Made by a program: the position numbers and the translations under genes. Shown piece by piece: positions 45,428 to 57,356 of a stretch of DNA of 64,000 nt (positions within the stretch are counted from its first letter, which is position 1; every line of letters starts with the position of its first letter). The notes under the pieces were generated by a model that saw nothing but the letters and a program-made list of their open reading frames with translations, searched no databases and was not told where the DNA came from. The stretch comes from Pseudeuparius sepicola. Lineage: Eukaryota > Arthropoda > Insecta > Coleoptera > Anthribidae. The DNA lies in the NCBI GenBank assembly GCA_963920635.1, contig OY987298.1, positions 54,415,949-54,479,948 on the forward strand, in the 5' to 3' direction.

Positions 45428-47197
45428 ATGGTGGACATTAACCGATTGGCAGGAGACGATCTGGACTACGAAATGGGGATTAGAGGCTTAAAACCTTTGA
45501 GAGATCTTGTTTCAGACAAACGAGAAGCCGTCAGGGCTGCGTGGCGAAGAGAACGTTTAGGAGAAGCGACAGCACCTCTGGTTTCTAACATAAATCCAGT
45601 CGAGGACTTGGAAGAGTGTGAGCGGAAGCTGAACGTTTTAGCAGGGGATATCCAGAACTTTAAGGTTGAAAAGAAGAGGAATGAATTCCTCAGGGTTAGA
45701 TCCCGATTGTTGCAGCTGCAGGCTCGTCTGAACAGGATAGCTACAGAAGGTGAACCCTCGATGGAGATAAGGAGAAAATCACTACTTGCCACTGACCAAC
45801 AGCTGATTGTGTCGCTCATGTCGGTATATGAGGACACAGACTCGGAAGAGGAATCGTCAGTAAGGGGAGAACCCCCGATGCAAGACCATCAGGTGGAACC
45901 AGCTTCTGACAGTCCACAGAATGCTCCCGGTGTTCGAGATGTTCGTTGTGAGGCAGGGGAAGCAGCTGCCACCCCTCTAAGAAGCAACATGATTTCAATC
46001 CGGAGCTCTCATGAGCCTCAGACTTCTCATTCCGTAAACCCCAGGCTTTCAGTTGAAACGTCACAGCATCAACAATTCTCTCGGCAGATATTAGTACCAT
46101 CAACTTATAACCATTCGCACATGCCACAAGTACACTCCCTGGAATCCCAATCACACTCACAGGCACACCTACCTCCCACAGATGGTAACAACCTCAATGC
46201 ATATGCTCTCCCCAGGGCTCCCAATGTAAACGAGTACGCACCATCGGTACGTTTTCAGGACCTTGTTCGAACTTGTGAAGATACTTACCCTCAACCACAC
46301 TTCCAGACGAATGTGGCCAATTCAACTGTGGATCCTCTAGCAGGTCGCCTGCAAAATTTACATTTTCCCTCTCTGGATGATGGAACGTATAATGTGCTAT
46401 CTCGTCCTGTAGATGTTGGCCGGTGGAACGTTAAATATGATGGAGCGGGAAGCGTAATCAATTTTCTGCAGCGGGTGGAGGAGCTTCGTATGTCACGAGG
46501 CGTGTCAAAGGAGCAGTTGCTTCGGGCCGCACCAGAGCTTTTTACAAAAGACGCCTTGCTTTGGTACCGCATGGGTCGATTTGTGTCCTGGGATGATCTC
46601 GTCAAGCAACTCAAAGAAGCATTCCAACCATATGATTATGAGTACACTCTATGGGAAGAGATTAGAAGGAGGACCCAAGGAGCTCAAGAACGACTCATAA
46701 ATTATGTGTCTGTGATGGAGAATATGTTCTCACGCTTGTCGGAAATTCCACCAGAAGCATCTAGAGTCCAAATTATCAGGAGAAACCTTCTGCCTAGTAT
46801 CCAGACGCACTTGGCAGTCCACCCTATTTTTTCAGTAAATGAGCTACTGCGCATCGGACGGTTTGTGGAGGAAACCGAACTGCGAGTTCAAAGGTTCTGT
46901 CCACCACCGACGAATACAAAATTCCTGGTAGAACCGGAGTTTGCATATCGTAGGACTGGAGGTAACTTATCTCGAGCTGAAATAAGCCCTGTCCAGCCCA
47001 ACCAACAACTTAAAGTCGACGCTGTAGAGACAACATCTGTCTCTGTCAAGTGTTGGAATTGTGAAAAGGCAGGCCATCGGTTCAAGCAATGTCCGGAGCC
47101 AAAGCGAATCCACTGCTTTAGGTGTGGGCGAGTGGGTGTTATTGCAACGGCTTGTCCGGACTGTAAGGCAAAAAAAGCCAAAGCGAGCCGGCAGTAG
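45428..47197 (+). CDS. Gag polyprotein, intact
   Basis: ATG at 45428 (MVDINRLAGDDLDYEMG) is the first Met of a 589-residue frame; codons further upstream are open but only GTG-started. The N-terminus is charged and helical. A Ser/Pro/Gln/His-rich linker covers about residues 150-300. A capsid-like region follows (DVGRWNVKYDGAGSVINFLQ, ALLWYRMGRF). The tail carries CWNCEKAGHRFKQC, a CCHC knuckle, and a second, His-less CFRCGRVGVIATAC motif. Gag packages RNA and forms the particle. Its frame ends TAG at 47195, 19 bases after the slip site that feeds pol. Confidence 0.9.
   Translation: MVDINRLAGDDLDYEMGIRGLKPLRDLVSDKREAVRAAWRRERLGEATAPLVSNINPVEDLEECERKLNVLAGDIQNFKVEKKRNEFLRVRSRLLQLQARLNRIATEGEPSMEIRRKSLLATDQQLIVSLMSVYEDTDSEEESSVRGEPPMQDHQVEPASDSPQNAPGVRDVRCEAGEAAATPLRSNMISIRSSHEPQTSHSVNPRLSVETSQHQQFSRQILVPSTYNHSHMPQVHSLESQSHSQAHLPPTDGNNLNAYALPRAPNVNEYAPSVRFQDLVRTCEDTYPQPHFQTNVANSTVDPLAGRLQNLHFPSLDDGTYNVLSRPVDVGRWNVKYDGAGSVINFLQRVEELRMSRGVSKEQLLRAAPELFTKDALLWYRMGRFVSWDDLVKQLKEAFQPYDYEYTLWEEIRRRTQGAQERLINYVSVMENMFSRLSEIPPEASRVQIIRRNLLPSIQTHLAVHPIFSVNELLRIGRFVEETELRVQRFCPPPTNTKFLVEPEFAYRRTGGNLSRAEISPVQPNQQLKVDAVETTSVSVKCWNCEKAGHRFKQCPEPKRIHCFRCGRVGVIATACPDCKAKKAKASRQ
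47170..47176 (+). promoter_or_regulatory. -1 ribosomal frameshift slip site A AAA AAA
   Basis: In the gag frame the codons are GCA AAA AAA GCC, giving the canonical X-XXY-YYZ heptamer. The -1 frame is open from here through the pol frame at 47263 with no stop, so a Gag-Pol fusion is expected. I did not identify a downstream pseudoknot by eye. Confidence 0.8.
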
Positions 47198-50100
47198 GGT
47201 GCACGTCGAGCTCGCTGTCTTTATGTCTTTGCACCAAAAGCTTCTATAGTCGCCGAGCAGTCTTGGATTATATTATCGAACATGCCAAGGATGATGAGCG
47301 TCCTTACCTAACGGTGAAAATTTATGGATTGTCCTTTCTGGGTCTGCTAGATAGTGGAGCTAGTCACACCATCATAGGTAAACCAGGTTGGGAAATCATG
47401 AAAGAGCATTGCTCTATTAATTCGGAGGAACGGCCAAACTGTACCGTGGCCAATGGTCAAGTTTGTACCAGTCGGGGTACTGTCTGTATACCAATCGCCC
47501 TTCGGGACAGAGTTAGGGTTATTCAGGTCCTGGTGGTACCATCCCTACCCCATGTTCTTATCCTGGGGGCCGATTTTTGGAAGAAAATGGACATAATCCC
47601 AGATCTCAACGCTGGGGAGTGGTCATTTGGGTCGGACATCGTGGAACGAAGGTGTATGATCAGTGCTATATGTCCCTATGAGTCCTTGACTGAGGACCAA
47701 CGATGGCAGTTGACCAGTACAATAGACGAGGTATTTTCAGACATGGGTGATAAGTTGGGTTGTACGCCCCTTGTGGAGCTCCACATTAAAACTACGTCGG
47801 CACCTATAAAGCAACGCTACTACCCCATCTCTCCAGCACTGCAGAAGCATGTCAATGATGAACTTGACGACATGCTGGCGCAAGGGATCGTTGAACCCTC
47901 AACGTCGCCTTGGTCTTCTCCTATAGTAATGGTTCGTAAAGGTGACGGACGGTGGCGTTTTTGCGTCAACTATAAGAAATTAAATTCGGTGAGTGAGCCA
48001 GATGCCTACCCGATCCCATGGGTGAGCTCTATCCTGGATAAGCTGCGAGATGCGAGGTACTTAACAACTCTGGACATAAAGTCTGCTTATTGGCAAATAC
48101 CAGTGGCCCCAGAGAGCAGACCGTACACGGCATTCACGGTCCCAAACCGTGGCCTCTTTCAGTTCTGCCGAATGCCGTTCGGGTTGCACAGTGCCCCCGC
48201 GGTGTGGCAACGTTTGATCGACCGTGTTCTTGGCGCAGATTTGGAACAGTATGTGTTCGTTTATCTTGACGATGTGATAATCTGCACCCCTACGTTTGAG
48301 AAGCATCTTGAGGTTCTGCGAACTGTGGTCAAGAGGATCAAGGGCGCAGGTTTGACCCTAAATCGGGATAAGTGCACATTCTGCAAACCGGAACTCCGAT
48401 ATCTCGGATACGTTGTCAATGCGGAGGGGCTCATGGTGGATCCTCAAAAAGTAGAGGCGGTCATACAAATCCCAACCCCTCGTACTGTCACTGAGGTGCG
48501 AAGAGTTGTGGGCCTGGCTTCGTATTACCGAAGATTTATACCCAACTTTTCTACTGTTGTCGCACCCATGACAAATCTGACTCGCAAAAATCAAGAATTC
48601 TTGTGGGATGATTCATGCCAACGTGCCCTGGAATCTATAAAAGAGCGCTTGGTGAGTGCGCCTGTTCTCAGTTGTCCCAATTTCGAACTCCCTTTTGTGG
48701 TGCAAACTGATGCATCTGACTTTGGTTTGGGGGCGGTCCTGACACAAGTTCAGGAAGGTCAGGAAAAGGTAATATGCTACCTAAGTCGCTCGCTTACCAA
48801 GAATGAACGCAGGTACAGCACTACAGAGAAAGAGTGTCTTGCAGTTATCTTTGCAGTGGAGAAGTTGCGACCATACATAGAGGGAACGAAATTCACCGTT
48901 TTAACTGATCATTACAGTCTGAAATGGCTATACAGCATCCGAGATCCGGTTGGTCGAATCGCGAGATGGGCGGTCAGGTTGCAACAGTACGATTTTGAGA
49001 TCGTGCACCGGAAAGGAGCAGAGCATGTCGTTCCAGATGCTCTTTCCCGATCGGTCCCCATGGTGACTACTGTGGCGGCCGAGACCCCTCAAACGACTGA
49101 CAAGTGGTACCTCACAATGTGTGAGCGAGTCTCCTCGATGCCACGTCGATACCCACTTTGGCGGCTTGAGAGCGGGGTGCTCTACAAGCGCGCTAAGACT
49201 TCCTATCCCGACCTAACAGATTCGACCTATGACTGGTTGGAAGTAGTACCAAAAGAGCGGCGTCAAACAGTGATTAAGCAGAATCATGATCCCCCAACAT
49301 GTGGGCACTTAGGAGGATATAAGACGGTAGGGCGAATCTCAGAGCGATACTACTGGCCCTGCTTAAAAGCAGATGTAGCAAGGTACATTACCAGGTGTGT
49401 AGTATGCCTAAGTACCAAACCACAGCAAAAAGCCCCAGCAGGGAAGATGCTCAGTAAGGTCGTGACAGTGTCTCGACCCTGGCAACTACTGTGTGCCGAT
49501 CTCGTTGGCCCACTACCCAGATCCTCCTCCGGTTATGTTTATATCCTATCAGTATGTGACTGTTTTACAAAATTTGTCCTTCTTTTCCCGTTGAGAACAT
49601 CAACAGCTAATGCAGTAGCACGTGTGCTCGAAGACCAAGTTATCCTCGTGCATGGAGCCCCGAGTCGGATTATTGTGGATAATGGAGTCCAGTTTACAAG
49701 CAGGCTCTTCAAGGAGACCATGGAGAGGTATGGCGTTGAGGTCAAACACACCGCAAACTACCATCCACAAGCCAACCCTGTTGAAAGGGTCCATCGAGTA
49801 GTGAAAACAATGCTAACGTCATATGTAGCAGATAAACAAAGGGATTGGGACAAGTATTTACCTAAGGTTGCCTATGCCATCCGTTCTGCCAGGCATGAAG
49901 TGACTGGTCTCACCCCAAATCTTCTCCATTTTGGACGAAAGATTTCCATAAGTGGAAATTCCAAACCTCTAATTGATGACCCTGCTGTCGACACGCCCCA
50001 ACCGGATTTGCGCAAGAACGAGGTCTTGGAAAAGATATGCCAAGATGTGGCGAAACGTATCAAAGTTGCCTACAATAGGAGTAAGCACACATACGATTTG

Positions 50101-50349
50101 CGCCGCAGGGAAGAACGATTTAGCTTGAACCAACAAGTTTGGAAACGTGCGCATGTTTTATCAGATGCTTCGAAAGGATTCACTGCAAAACTTTCCCCAA
50201 AATATACAGGTCCTTACCGTGTTTCGCGAATCCTTTCCCCATGGTCGTATGAACTCTGTGACATGAATGGACGTGCCCTAGGGGTCTGGCACGCGAAAGA
50301 CCTCAAGGCGCATCCACCCAATCCACCCAATCCGGCTCCTACTGGATAG
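47177..50349 (+). CDS. Pol polyprotein, intact (protease, RT, RNase H, integrase)
   Basis: Entered by -1 frameshift from gag; the ORF has no needed ATG. Residues counted from 47263: protease LLDSGASHTIIG near 30; RT with FCVNYKKLNS, QFCRMPFGLHSAP and catalytic YLDD at 334-337; RNase H QTDASDFGLGAVLTQ near 490 and TDHYSLKWLY near 550; integrase zinc region with H-H near 670 and CVVCLS near 710; integrase Asp746, Asp806 (VDNGVQF) and Glu841 (NPVERVH), a D-x59-D-x34-E spacing as in DD35E enzymes. All key residues are present and no stop interrupts. Stop TAG at 50347. Confidence 0.93.
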
Positions 50350-50566
50350 TCACTTGCCTATGTTTCGTGATCATGCAAGGGCCGTGTGGCTGTCGGTCTA
50401 AGAATAACGCCAAGGGATCTCCCCCGGTCGTAAAAGGCGACCAATCAGAGCAACTGTCCGTTGTCCTAAATCCCAGCATCCTAGTTTTACCACGAGGGAA
50501 TTTTCTGCATTGGTAGGTTTACTTCTTTTTTTTTTTATTCTTTTTTTTTATGAGATTTGATGGAGT
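50350..50566 (+). other. Pol to 3' LTR interval, weak polypurine tract
   Basis: Two long T-runs precede GATTTGATGGAGT just before the 3' LTR. The purine tract is short and interrupted compared with the usual pattern. No ORF. Confidence 0.5.
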
Positions 50567-52329
50567 TGTTACGGTCTTATTTTGCATAGTTGATTTATTG
50601 AGTAAAATACCTGAATTTTGCTAAATAAATATGTATTCCAGTTATTTTACAGAGATAATATTTAAAGGTGCCATATATGGAACAAATCTGGTCCAATCTT
50701 CTAACGTTCTGGAAAAGAATAGAATAGATAATATTGTTAAGATCATTGAACTTAGCTATCTAGCTTACCCAAGTAGTCCCCTCGATCCTGCAGTTCCCCT
50801 CCTCTTTGTCCTGGTAGGCCGCCATAATATTGTTACTTTTTGCCAAGAAGGTCCCCAGAAGATTTGGGGCCCCTTTTCCAATCCTCTTGTTGCTTGAAAC
50901 AAAAACAGATTAGTGAAATCATAACCTTAAGAATTAAAAATCAAGATTTACAAATGTAAACATAGCGTCATAAATACCTCTGGTTTTGATATAAAATCTC
51001 AATAAACTTTTAAGTAATATAGTAGCCTTTTGGCGATAGTTTGTGCTCAATAATTGTTTAAAGAAAAATAAACAAACAGAACTGTCAACAGTGTCAATGT
51101 CAAACTGACATTAAAGACAGATGTCAAATGTCAGTCATATGCCACTTAAGTCACATGTGTGCCATTTGCAATCAAAATTCCCTAGATTTGAAAGTTACTG
51201 GAATTTCCTGTTCCTGAGAGTATCGTCCATTTTGCTTCTTATTCTTGAAGGGAGAGCATATCTTCGAAAAGTTTAATCTTTCGGATACAATAAGTAAAGT
51301 TAAGATTAGGCCCTTTTTTGGAGGTGGTAGATTCTTTTCTACACCATATTTCGAGTTTGTTCGGATTAAGCCTATTCTTGAGTCGTATTTACTTAAAAAG
51401 AAGCAACTCTTCACACGAAAGTGAAAAGTACATGTGGCCACACTACACCAAAGGTGAGATATGACTGCTTTGATAAATAAATAACCGATTTTCGCGTTTA
51501 CTAGCTTGCTACAAACATAATTGAGTATGAACTAATTGCTTACCTTTCAAAAACATGTACAAATCTTAGTTTGAAATCTTCTCGCTGAAAGATTGTGTCC
51601 TGATTGCTTTAAAACCCTTGTAGGCCTCTTCCTTTCTCGCACGCTTGCTTGCTACACCCTCCTGCACGTCCATCGCTTACCTATTGGTAGAATCGCACAC
51701 GTATAGTCTTGGTCATCCACCTGGTTAACTCGAAAGCATCGGACCACTCCGTAGATCCCTGCCAGGTGCAGGCACGACCACAGCACCCGTACGATCCATG
51801 CGAGGAACCCCAAAGTGGCCAACAGACAGCTAAGTGTAGTAATAAGTGTCTTGTAATCAGTTCTGGAAGTATTTTCTCGAGTATTTTGCACGTCTGCACA
51901 CCGACATATACACCCGTAGCGCCTTCCTACAAGGCTTCCACATCACCACCGGTGTTGGCTCTTATGGTTTATACTTATGTTATCCTACTTAAGTAGCTTT
52001 CGCATCACACCATACTTAGTCACAGAGTTTCGGCTGTTTACTGTTAAGTACATAATTTAATTACGTAGCTTAAGTAGCTTAGTGCATATATTTAGAAATA
52101 GTTTAAGTCGAGGTGTAGGCTATTTGGCTGATGCTCCGATTGTAGAGCCTTAACCCCATCGTTAGTATAGTCACCTTAAGGACAAACGGCAAACAGGCTC
52201 AAGGGTGTAAACCCCTCAAAAGATCTTTTACTTGTGAATTGCTTACCAGGCAATAAACCCTATCATGTCCACCCTCTTTTGTTTTATTTATTCCACAATA
52301 TAACCTCGGTTAGGAAGGGAACGGTGGCA
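50567..52329 (+). repeat. 3' LTR (1,763 bp) of the young Gypsy element
   Basis: Same length as the 5' LTR and, by eye, the same sequence, from TGTTACGG to GGTGGCA, followed by the CATC duplication. Confidence 0.95.
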
Positions 52330-52333
52330 CATC

Positions 52334-53036
52334 TTTTAATAATACATCCTTGTATAAAATAATGTAGGTAAGCATGTATGTGTTATCATGGTATCTACCA
52401 AATACCATCTTTGAAAATATAAAATAATTGTTATTACATATACCTACTGAAGGTTTACAAAATTACCTATTTACTTTTCCTTCAACTATAAGAATTTTCT
52501 GTGCGTATTATAGCGTATTTATGTCCGTTTGTAGTACTACAATCAGAAACGTGGAATCTAAGTATATCGAAACTTTACAAAACGACCTTATTGTAGGCAC
52601 CAATCGTGGTTAAATAGTTAAGGTAATTTGATAAATCTGAAATAAAGTACTATTTCGGACTTCAAGAATATTGTTTTTTGCTGTCTTAATCGTGAAAGTA
52701 TCTACTGACGGAACATTTATAAAATTTACTGAACATTTTCGTAAGATTAGCTAGAAGTTATAAATAATTGTATAGAAAACTGTATAATCCATGAAGCACT
52801 ATTAAAATTATCCAAAATTATTACCATTAGAAAAACTAAAAAACAACACAAAAGTATCTGATAACATGTATATATGTATAGCCAAACATAATCAACTTGT
52901 GGCTTACATACAGTCAAACAATATACTGACTATGCATTTCTCGGGATTTAGGGCAAAATGTAGTTGTAACTAATATTCCACACAATTTATATTAAATGAA
53001 TTGAAGTATACTTGAGATAAACGTAGACCAGTAGGT
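52334..53036. other. AT-rich non-coding stretch
   Basis: No recognisable feature. Several stops occur in all frames. Confidence 0.4.
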
Positions 53037-53930
53037 ATTATTTTTCTTGATCTGAAAATGGAGTTCGAGATAATAGACATCAAAAATAATTTTAAAAAAA
53101 TCTTATTAAAAAATTGCTTATTCAATTAGAATAAGAAGATAACTTAAAGGTAGAATAACTCAGTATTTGTTTGGAAAGTGAAATAAATTTAGATGTAGGT
53201 ACTGCAAGGTAGTGTTTTAGATACACTTTTATGTATTCTTTATATTAATAAATTATCGAAGTGTTTTCAAAATGTTAAATTTCTTCTGTTTGCCGATGAC
53301 AATAATTTATTTTTATCATAGATATACTGACACATCTATTATTAACAACGAATTGAAATAATTGTGTTAGTCAATAATGCGTTTTAATAAAGTAAAAGTA
53401 CCCTACTTAAATGTTGGAAAAACCAAATCAATAGTAATGATGAAATGACCAATTTAATCAAATTATTGAAAATTTGTGTACCTACTTAACATAACAAGTT
53501 TTTCAAATTGATGGCACTAAATTGTGACTGGAAAAAACACAATAGTGTATTGTTGTCAGAAATTTTAAATTTTATGATCATAATATGATTATGTTTTTAG
53601 AAGAGTGTAAAAATTGTACGAATTTTAAATTCAGCAGCTGGTTATCTTAACTACTTTTTCGAAAAGAAAAATAAATATTAGAATTTTTCGTATTTCAATT
53701 TTATATTTAGCTTCAACACATGACCAAAATCAAAATAATTTGTTTTGTCAATGTGAATTATTTTAGGGTTAAATAGATATAAAAACTTTAGATGTGCGTT
53801 TGATCTTGAACTGTATAAATGTACGAAATTATTTATTTTCAAAATTATTGTGTTTATCCATAAAATTAATTTAAAACTTACACCACCGCATTTAAAAGAC
53901 ATCATTGCTCAATCTATAAGGTTTCATAAG
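53037..53930 (+). pseudogene. LINE reverse transcriptase relic
   Basis: FLDLKMEFEIIDIKNNF (about 53043) recalls the conserved FLDL-KAFDTVDH motif, LLFADDNNLFLS (about 53290) the catalytic FADD motif, and LNVGKTKSIV (about 53410) the LN-KT motif, each in a different frame with many stops. The ending DWKKHN (about 53527) is also in order. An old, heavily mutated LINE fragment. Confidence 0.55.
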
Positions 53931-54772
53931 TAATCGTAACAACAAGGACAAAACCGATTTTATATTAGGTTACAAGAATTTTAAAAACAGGCAAAATTTA
54001 GTTTTTTTATGCACTAATTTATGTACAATAATTCAATATTTAGAAAGTTAAACTGTTAGTTACAATTTAAAGAGATGCAGAGCGAACTTAAAAAAATCTC
54101 TATGGGAAACTTTACTTGATTTCCGTTAAATGTTGAGAATTGTGAATACTTCGTAAATATTACCTACGTATACCTTCTTAAATTTGTATATTCGTATTCG
54201 TAAACTTGAAAAGTAGGACTTGTTCTAAATAAACTGATAACTAACTAATATTATATTGTGAAATCGTGCAACAAAACAGAATGCCAAATAATCAAAATTA
54301 CAGCTATTGCATTTTTGCAATCAAGTAAAATTAGTAAATTGACGAAGTTCTATACTGGGCAAAAATTTTGCGGGTAAAATTAATATTAAAACAAAATTTT
54401 TCGAACAAATAAAAACAAATTATTTTGCAAAAATGAAAAATGAATAATTTAAAGGTAAAAGTGGATTTCTCTAGATATCAAAATATTGCCAAAAATTATA
54501 TCGTAACCTTAGGGGAATCTGATCCTTTCCGTACATTAGTAAGAAAACTTAAAAAAAAATTACAAAAACTACAAAAATCAATTGTTTGAATGTTTCTAAA
54601 AATATACAAAAACTAAAAAGTTGACGAGTTAAAATAAAATAAATTTGACTATTTTGAAACTTAATGCAAAAATATATAAATTATTATCTACCAAACATCG
54701 AAAACGCGCCTCCACCATATGTCACGACTGGAATCGTGACCGGGGGTGAGCATCAGAAGTAGAATCAATAAT

Positions 54773-56831
54773 AGGGTACTTGCACAAATTTTGTTTTTTG
54801 TTCAATTTATATTTAATGAAAAGTTTTTGTATGGAGAATAACATTCCTCAAATAAAAACTGCAAAATAATTGTTTCCTTTTTGGCAAACTGATTCTGAAA
54901 ATGGCTTTTTGAATGCGCCCTTAAACAAAGCTCTGACGTCACTTATTTGGCAACATGGGGTTTTGGCTGGAATATTTTGTGTTTTATGGAATAGCAGCTG
55001 TCAGTGTCAGGCTTCAAACTGAAATCATAACCTTATTAGTGAATGCTGATGTTGATAGATGATTATTTGCATTTGGAAATTCAGTGTTCAATCAAATGTG
55101 TACTAATGCCCATTAGGAAGTGTTGTTGTCGTATTTTGAACGTGATACAACAATGGAAGCAAATTTTGTGAAAGCTTATAATCAAATAATTTGCCAAAGC
55201 TAGATGTCTTCATTGTGTCAGATTATTTTACAAATAGCAAGCTCTATAACTCAGCAGAAATTCGTGGAGTTAAGACACAGAGGTAAGCTAAAAATGCTAA
55301 AAACAATATTGTTTGTTAATATATAATATTTCTTTCAGTGCGGCAAGAGATATGATGATTCAGCCGTTTGTTATGTGCACTTAAAGACACTCAGGAAAGT
55401 ATACTGTAAAAACCAAAATATGCCCAGAATACAAGGTTCATTACAAAAATTATGCAGTAGTTTGTGAAATAGATGAAGTGGCTGAGAAGATCATTCAAGC
55501 AGAACGTCTAGACTGCGCGGCTTCCCAAGGAGGTTGCAAACATTCCGTGGCATTTTTAACGTTGCTGCATAGACATAGCCAAAGTGAATAAGACAAGTGT
55601 ATCCACTATCCACTCTGTGTGGTCGCCGGGCTACGAAAATGAAATGTTATTGACGGCCAGGAGTGGGAGAACTAGGCCGAGCGTTTGAGCGATATTTACG
55701 GGCATAGGCAGTGTAAAGATAATAATTGTATAATAATTATAGGTAACAAAACGTGCTCAAATTATAAATAAAGGTGGCCAATTCATGGATTTTACTGTAT
55801 TTTGAAGTAATTTGAATTTAAGGCATACCTAGGCATAGTAAATAGTGCAGTTGTTAGAAATCAATGTTTATTTTTAACATAATTTACCTAGACAGTTTTT
55901 TCTTTTCTCTGCCCTCTTTCACGAGGTGTATATCGGTGCTTAGAATAAAATCCAATATATAATTACGAAACAAAAATGCCAACACATGATTCGTGACTTT
56001 TACGTTCAAATTTAAAAGCACTACAGTTATTTAAGAAGTCTTGTAAAGTTGAATCATAAACATCATTCGTATCAATATGTTCAGAGAAACCACTCTAATT
56101 TTCCTAATAAATAATTTATGTAAGAACTGGGATGCACCATTTACAACTTTCCATCTTATAGGTATATAGTTTTCCATATCTTCTTTTAGCTAAAAAGCAT
56201 TATATAAGTGCAAACCAATAAATATCACCTGGCTATGACTTTTAGTGGAAAAATATTTTTTACGTTTTATAGCTTCCTAACAATTTTGTTCTTCTGTGCC
56301 AAGTCTGTAGAACTTGTATAAATGTTTAATTTGAATTTAAAGACGTATTCTCATACGATTTTACCACCAATAATAATACATTTCGCAGTCTCTTTTAGGC
56401 AAGTAGAACTTCAGTTATAAAAGTACACAACACTGAGAAGACAACACAACTAAATATTTTGACAATCAATATGTTTATAATTATAATCCAGCAGGTATTT
56501 TCTGAGTTTATAGGTTATAACTAGAAAACAACTTTTTAGGTTAGAAGTTCAGCTCTTCTTCTTCATTTTGTGGAAGGGAACCGAGAAGGATTCTGCCAGT
56601 CCCATTAAATAAAAGGATCTCAAAATCATAGATATAAAAATAAATTTACAATGTTGCCAAATCTACTCGATATCCATATAAGTGACGTCACCGGTTGTTT
56701 TACAGGAATTGAAATTAGAAAATTCATATCTCAGTAACAGTAGCTAAAAAAATTTTTTTAATGCGTTTTTCGTATTTCCCTATCACTTAGGTATAGTTTA
56801 AAAATAGTTTTGAAAAATCGTCAAGTTCCCT
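54773..56831. mobile_element. 2.06-kb DNA transposon with AGGG(T/A)ACTTG termini
   Basis: The interrupted LTR-like sequence gives exact edges: removing 54773-56831 and one AT restores the sequence seen in copy A. The ends are AGGGTACTTGCA and, inverted, AGGGAACTTGAC; the duplicated dinucleotide is AT (54771-54772, 56832-56833). Inside is a broken, once spliced gene (55155-55640) near the left part. The rest is AT-rich without motifs. Confidence 0.75.
55155..55640 (+). pseudogene. Transposon-borne gene with Cys/His (SWIM-like) motif, broken
   Basis: The first part reads LPKLDVFIVSDYFTNSKLY then SAEIRGVKTQR, ending at AGG|GTAAGC (55282). A 56-bp intron ends TTTCTTTCAG (55338). After it come YDDSAVCYVHLK and, in a shifted frame, YTVKTKICPEYKVHYKNYAV, then LDCAASQGGCKHSVAFLTLL, with a C-x7-C-x-H cluster like a SWIM zinc finger, and a stop. 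I recall similar arthropod proteins, often continuing into a YqaJ-type nuclease domain, as multi-copy genes; here that part is missing. At least one frameshift. Confidence 0.5.
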
Positions 56832-57343
56832 ATTGAGACGTATTTAAAAAACTAAAAATATTTATTTAATTTTGTACGGACAAAGAATAATTTCCCACAA
56901 GGGAGAAATATGAAACACTTACATTATAGGATATTGCTTGTTACTGGTGGGTCCAACATCTCGCTTGCCGACCAGGGGGAAGTCACCGGCTGTCAACCAG
57001 AGTACCTTGTCGTCATCCCGAAGAGTATTCTGTCGTCGTTCTGTAGGGTTGAGTAGAGTTGAGGTGTTGAGGTGTAAGTTGAGTAGTGCAGTACGAACCG
57101 GGGCGCCTGGAACCAATCGTCGATCACTGATCCCCCGAAATGCGGACCACCGGTATTTAAACCTTTAGTGGAAACCGAGTCAGCACTTCGCGGGCAATCG
57201 CCCGATATGGTTCGATTTGCCATTAACGGAAAAGTTGGATTTGCAATTTAGCTATTTAGCAATAATTTGTAGGTTTATGAACTTTCCGAATTTGTCTAAA
57301 AATATGTTAGGACCCGATCTTATTTTCTCTGGTTGACAATAGT

Positions 57344-57356
57344 AGGTTAGGTTAGG
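57344..57356. repeat. Short TTAGG telomere-like run
   Basis: AGGTTAGGTTAGG, two and a half units of the insect telomere repeat, next to a G+C-rich patch (57390-57480). Confidence 0.4.

Larger units (their letters stand above)
42734..52329 (+). mobile_element. Young, apparently complete Ty3/Gypsy retrotransposon
   Basis: Two 1,763-bp LTRs (42734-44496 and 50567-52329) begin TGTTACGG and end GGTGGCA. I saw no difference between them by eye, and they have equal length, implying a very recent insertion. The target duplication is CATC (42730-42733, 52330-52333). A tRNA-Lys-type primer-binding site, intact gag with CCHC knuckles, a -1 slip site and an intact pol follow in order. The 217 bp between pol and the 3' LTR leaves no room for env. 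The element lies inside the large intron of the gene at 38.7-63.4 kb, on the same strand. Confidence 0.95.
54720..57338 (-). repeat. LTR-like sequence B, inverted copy, split by a DNA transposon
   Basis: This is the reverse complement of sequence A (41711-42258), with TG..CA ends and few differences, including an extra 11 bp of TCAACTCTACT type near 57050. The 54773-56831 element interrupts it. On its own strand TGGTGGAGGCGCG follows two bases after its end, which could be an old primer-binding site. Its right flank ATAG (57339-57342) equals the left flank of copy A. Confidence 0.65.

Noticed and set aside
50350..50566. Possible env gene after pol
   Set aside because: Only 217 bp of mostly T-runs lie between pol and the LTR, far too short for an envelope gene.
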